From Candidatus Handelsmanbacteria bacterium (lineage in GTDB: Bacteria; Latescibacterota; UBA2968; UBA8231), in the NCBI GenBank assembly GCA_016867395.1, contig VGJS01000031.1, forward strand, positions 1-48,737: a stretch of 48,737 bases of DNA. Direction: 5' to 3'. Shown here piece by piece: positions 47,247 through 48,737 of this stretch. The notes beneath the pieces were generated by a model that was not told the origin of the DNA, did not search any database, and saw only the letters and a list, made by a program, of their open reading frames with translations. Numbering within the stretch: the first letter of the stretch is position 1; the number at the start of each line of letters is the position of its first letter. Position numbers and translations under genes: made by a program.

Positions 47247-48292
47247 GCGCCGGGGAGCGATATCACCCGCACGGGTTCGGCATTGCCTTCGAGCTGGAGC
47301 AGGGTGTCGGGCTGCCAGTGCTCGCGGCGCAGGTAGGCCAGGGCGATGCCTGTCTGCTGGCCGGGAACGCGGGTGGCGGAGGTGAGGCGGCCGGCTTCGG
47401 TGTTCCCGGCCCGCAGCACCGCGCCGCGGGAGGGGAGGGGGCCTGCGGGGAGTTCGAGGCCCATCAGCCGCTGCTTGACCTTGTCGTAGGTGTCGAGGCG
47501 GGCGATGACCTCCTGGCCGATGTAGCAGCCCTTGTCCATGTGGATCATGCGGCCAAGGTTTGCCTCCCAGGGGTTGTGTTCCTCCCCCAGTTCGCGGCCT
47601 CGTTCGGGCAGACCGGCCCCGATGCGCAGGGCCTCCCAGGCTTCCTCGCCCAGGGGCTGTGCGCCCGCCTTCGCCAATTTCTCCCACCAATCCCGCAGTT
47701 GCTCCGCCGCACCCATGGCGCGCAGCCCCGCGTGCCCGAAGCAGTCGAGGCGCGCCAGCCAGGCGCCTTCGGCGAGGGGGTCGTTCAGCAGGTGGTGGTC
47801 TGGCACCGTGGTCAGATCCTTGCCCAGGGTCTTAGAGACGAGTGCGGCGGCCTCCGGTCCCAGCACCTCGAACATCCCCGTCTCCGCAGTGAAGTCGGCG
47901 ATGGCGATTTGTTCGGCGAAGAGGTAGCGGTCCAGCCAGGCAGGGATGGTCTGCCCTCCGGCGGGACTCAGCACGGCCAAGGTGGTTTCGCCGGCCCGGT
48001 AGAAGGTCCCCACCTCAATAATCCGGCCCCGGCTGTCGGTGAACACCGCCTCCAGGCCGGCGCCGGACTCCAGGCCGCGGAAGTGGTTGGTGGTCATGCG
48101 GTGCAGGAAATCCAGGTGATCCTTGCCGGTAAAGCGCAGCCGGCTCTGGTGTGAGGTTTCGCGCAGGGCAACGCCGGTGCGGGCGGCCTGGTACTCGGCT
48201 TCCACATCGCCGTAGTGGGCCGGCATTTCCCAGCCCGAATGTTCGGTCCAGGCGGCGGGTGGTGCAGTTGCTGCAAGTGGTGCTTTTGTCAT
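47243..48292 (-). CDS. ygfZ: YgfZ/GcvT-like folate-binding protein (iron-sulfur cluster maintenance)
   Basis: 349 residues with the GcvT-like fold and the diagnostic KGCYIGQEVIAR motif whose Cys is essential in YgfZ. Family members are folate-dependent and support assembly or repair of [4Fe-4S] enzymes such as MiaB. AGGAG lies 4 nt before ATG 48292; the longer frame reaching 48427 crosses the hairpin repeat and is rejected. Its stop overlaps the dinB start. Upstream lies a copy of the inverted-repeat element next to an IS remnant. Confidence 0.93.
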   Translation of the reverse strand: MTKAPLAATAPPAAWTEHSGWEMPAHYGDVEAEYQAARTGVALRETSHQSRLRFTGKDHLDFLHRMTTNHFRGLESGAGLEAVFTDSRGRIIEVGTFYRAGETTLAVLSPAGGQTIPAWLDRYLFAEQIAIADFTAETGMFEVLGPEAAALVSKTLGKDLTTVPDHHLLNDPLAEGAWLARLDCFGHAGLRAMGAAEQLRDWWEKLAKAGAQPLGEEAWEALRIGAGLPERGRELGEEHNPWEANLGRMIHMDKGCYIGQEVIARLDTYDKVKQRLMGLELPAGPLPSRGAVLRAGNTEAGRLTSATRVPGQQTGIALAYLRREHWQPDTLLQLEGNAEPVRVISLPGA

Positions 48293-48357
48293 TTTCTCCT
48301 CGCAGTTCCCGGTCCTTTCAGACGATACAGCAAAGCAAAAATCAGGGCAAGGCGCCT

Positions 48358-48423
48358 GGGAGAGAGCCACTCGGGCCTTTCCCAAGGCGCGTCCCGCCGC
48401 ACACCAATGTATGGTGTGCGGCG
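48358..48423. repeat. Dispersed inverted-repeat element, copy C (left end and hairpin only)
   Basis: The end sequence GGGAGAGAGCCACTCGGGCC then TTTCCCAAGGCGCGT matches copy B's left end. It is followed by a perfect 12-bp hairpin (CGCCGCACACCA and TGGTGTGCGGCG, 48395-48423). No right end is visible; an IS end begins 12 nt later, so this copy seems cut by the insertion. Confidence 0.55.
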
Positions 48424-48434
48424 CCAAAGTGGTT

Positions 48435-48545
48435 TGTACCCAGAAAAGTGGACAGTCTCAAGCGCAAAGTTGGGGTGTGAGTCGCTCGATTTGCTCTGGG
48501 GCCAGATACCCCAGGGTGGAATGTAACCGGTGCCGATTGGAGCTA
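48435..48545 (-). mobile_element. Remnant of an IS3-family insertion sequence (3' end)
   Basis: TGTACCCAGAAAAGTGGACAG (48435-48455) looks like an IS3-type terminal repeat with its TG end and AAGTGGACA core. Immediately inside, on the minus strand, is the end of a transposase (stop at 48458). Everything upstream of about 48545 is replaced by unrelated sequence, so only the terminal piece survives. The right boundary is approximate. Confidence 0.6.
48458..48545 (-). pseudogene. C-terminal fragment of an IS3-family transposase
   Basis: The frame ends NRHRLHSTLGYLAPEQIERL followed by seven residues and a stop. NRxRxHSxLGYLxPE is the hallmark C terminus of IS3-family OrfB (rve domain). The catalytic DDE region is missing, so the fragment is inactive. 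Confidence 0.7.
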
Positions 48546-48580
48546 TGTTGAGAAGTTGTGGATGGCAGGGGAGACAAAAA

Positions 48581-48644
48581 GAGCGTATCCTGCGTATGCC
48601 CACCATCACTCACCGCCCTTTGGCGAGGGCGAAAGGATACGCTC
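48581..48644 (+). promoter_or_regulatory. Inverted repeat covering the ribosome site of the right-edge gene
   Basis: GAGCGTATCCT (48581-48591) and AGGATACGCTC (48634-48644) are exact complements; the second arm contains the AAAGGA ribosome site and abuts ATG 48645. In RNA the hairpin would hide the start site, as in several insertion sequences that block read-through expression. Confidence 0.5.
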
Positions 48645-48737
48645 ATGGGAGAATATACGGCAGCCCAAGTGCAGCAGCTAACCCAGGCGGTCCTGCACTC
48701 CCGCCTGGAAAAGCTGCTGCGGGAAAGTGCCCGCAAG
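48645..48737 (+). CDS. N terminus of an unidentified protein, probably a transposase
   Basis: 31 codons from ATG 48645 to the window edge, starting MGEYTAAQVQQLTQAVLHSR and ending in Lys/Arg-rich sequence. AAAGGA precedes it. Too little is present for a family call; a transposase is suggested by the adjacent IS3 remnant and by the hairpin over its ribosome site. It is on the opposite strand to the IS3 fragment, so it belongs to a different element. Confidence 0.45.
   Translation, partial: MGEYTAAQVQQLTQAVLHSRLEKLLRESARK

Overview
This is a GC-rich, gene-dense bacterial chromosome segment with short intergenic gaps, frequent ATGA/GTGA stop-start overlaps and good Shine-Dalgarno (SD) sites. 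Most content is housekeeping: dnaK (5' end only), uvrB, galU, carB, pyrK/pyrD, rplC, infC, zapA, dinB and ygfZ. Two large lipoproteins (a TPR protein beginning with the YFNTYYNAQKYY motif, and a TPR + FG-GAP/ASPIC-UnbV protein), a TIM-barrel sugar isomerase and stand-alone rplC and infC genes suggest a poorly cultured lineage of the FCB/Latescibacterota-like type. That placement is inference; no rRNA is present.

Layout. 1-4452: dnaK and uvrB are divergent; a zinc-ribbon gene follows uvrB; a MerR-type HTH gene and a receiver domain are split by a homopolymer frameshift; an orphan ABC ATPase has its own promoter. 4473-7357 (minus): a pyruvate/acetoin dehydrogenase E1 alpha-beta pair and an SDR. 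7501-10722 (minus): a siroheme nitrite/sulfite reductase with an extra C-terminal domain, an unknown partner protein and a seven-iron ferredoxin. 10817-15463: galU is divergent from a CinA-like/nucleotidyltransferase fusion, which meets a large TPR/FG-GAP lipoprotein tail to tail. 15606-21781 (plus): aldo/keto reductase, zinc-type dehydrogenase, M20 peptidase, membrane protein, NnrE-NnrD repair enzyme and a tail-anchored protein. 21896-30158 (plus): carB, TPR/TonB-C lipoprotein, pyrK, pyrD and rlpA, mainly a pyrimidine cluster. 30148-34084: GT9, isolated rplC with a strong terminator, HIT protein, Ldh2-type dehydrogenase and a GT2. 34081-39462: an MFS-HEAT fusion, a TIM-barrel isomerase, a D-2-hydroxyacid dehydrogenase and a PfkB kinase. 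39624-40544: infC starting at ATC, and zapA behind a promoter plus hairpin leader. 40802-46151: a GlcD/GlcF-type oxidase, an unknown protein, a LarA-type racemase and small proteins. 46164-48292 (minus): dinB and ygfZ. The right end is a mobile-element scar.

Recurring themes. Several genes act on 2-hydroxyacids (GlcDF-like oxidase, LarA, Ldh2, D-2-hydroxyacid dehydrogenase). Readable promoters are TTGACN with 16-18 bp spacers, and three share the -10 hexamer TAGATT. A dispersed intergenic element with terminal inverted repeats occurs three times (about 37339, 44231 and 48358), two copies carrying hairpins of unrelated sequence but similar shape.

The most unusual items are the MerR/receiver frameshift at a C8 tract, the inverted-repeat element family, the ATC start of infC, the Cys-to-Ser change in a class 1B-type PyrD, several domain fusions, and the attenuator-like leader of zapA. 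I did not find a CRISPR array, defence island, prophage or tRNA.
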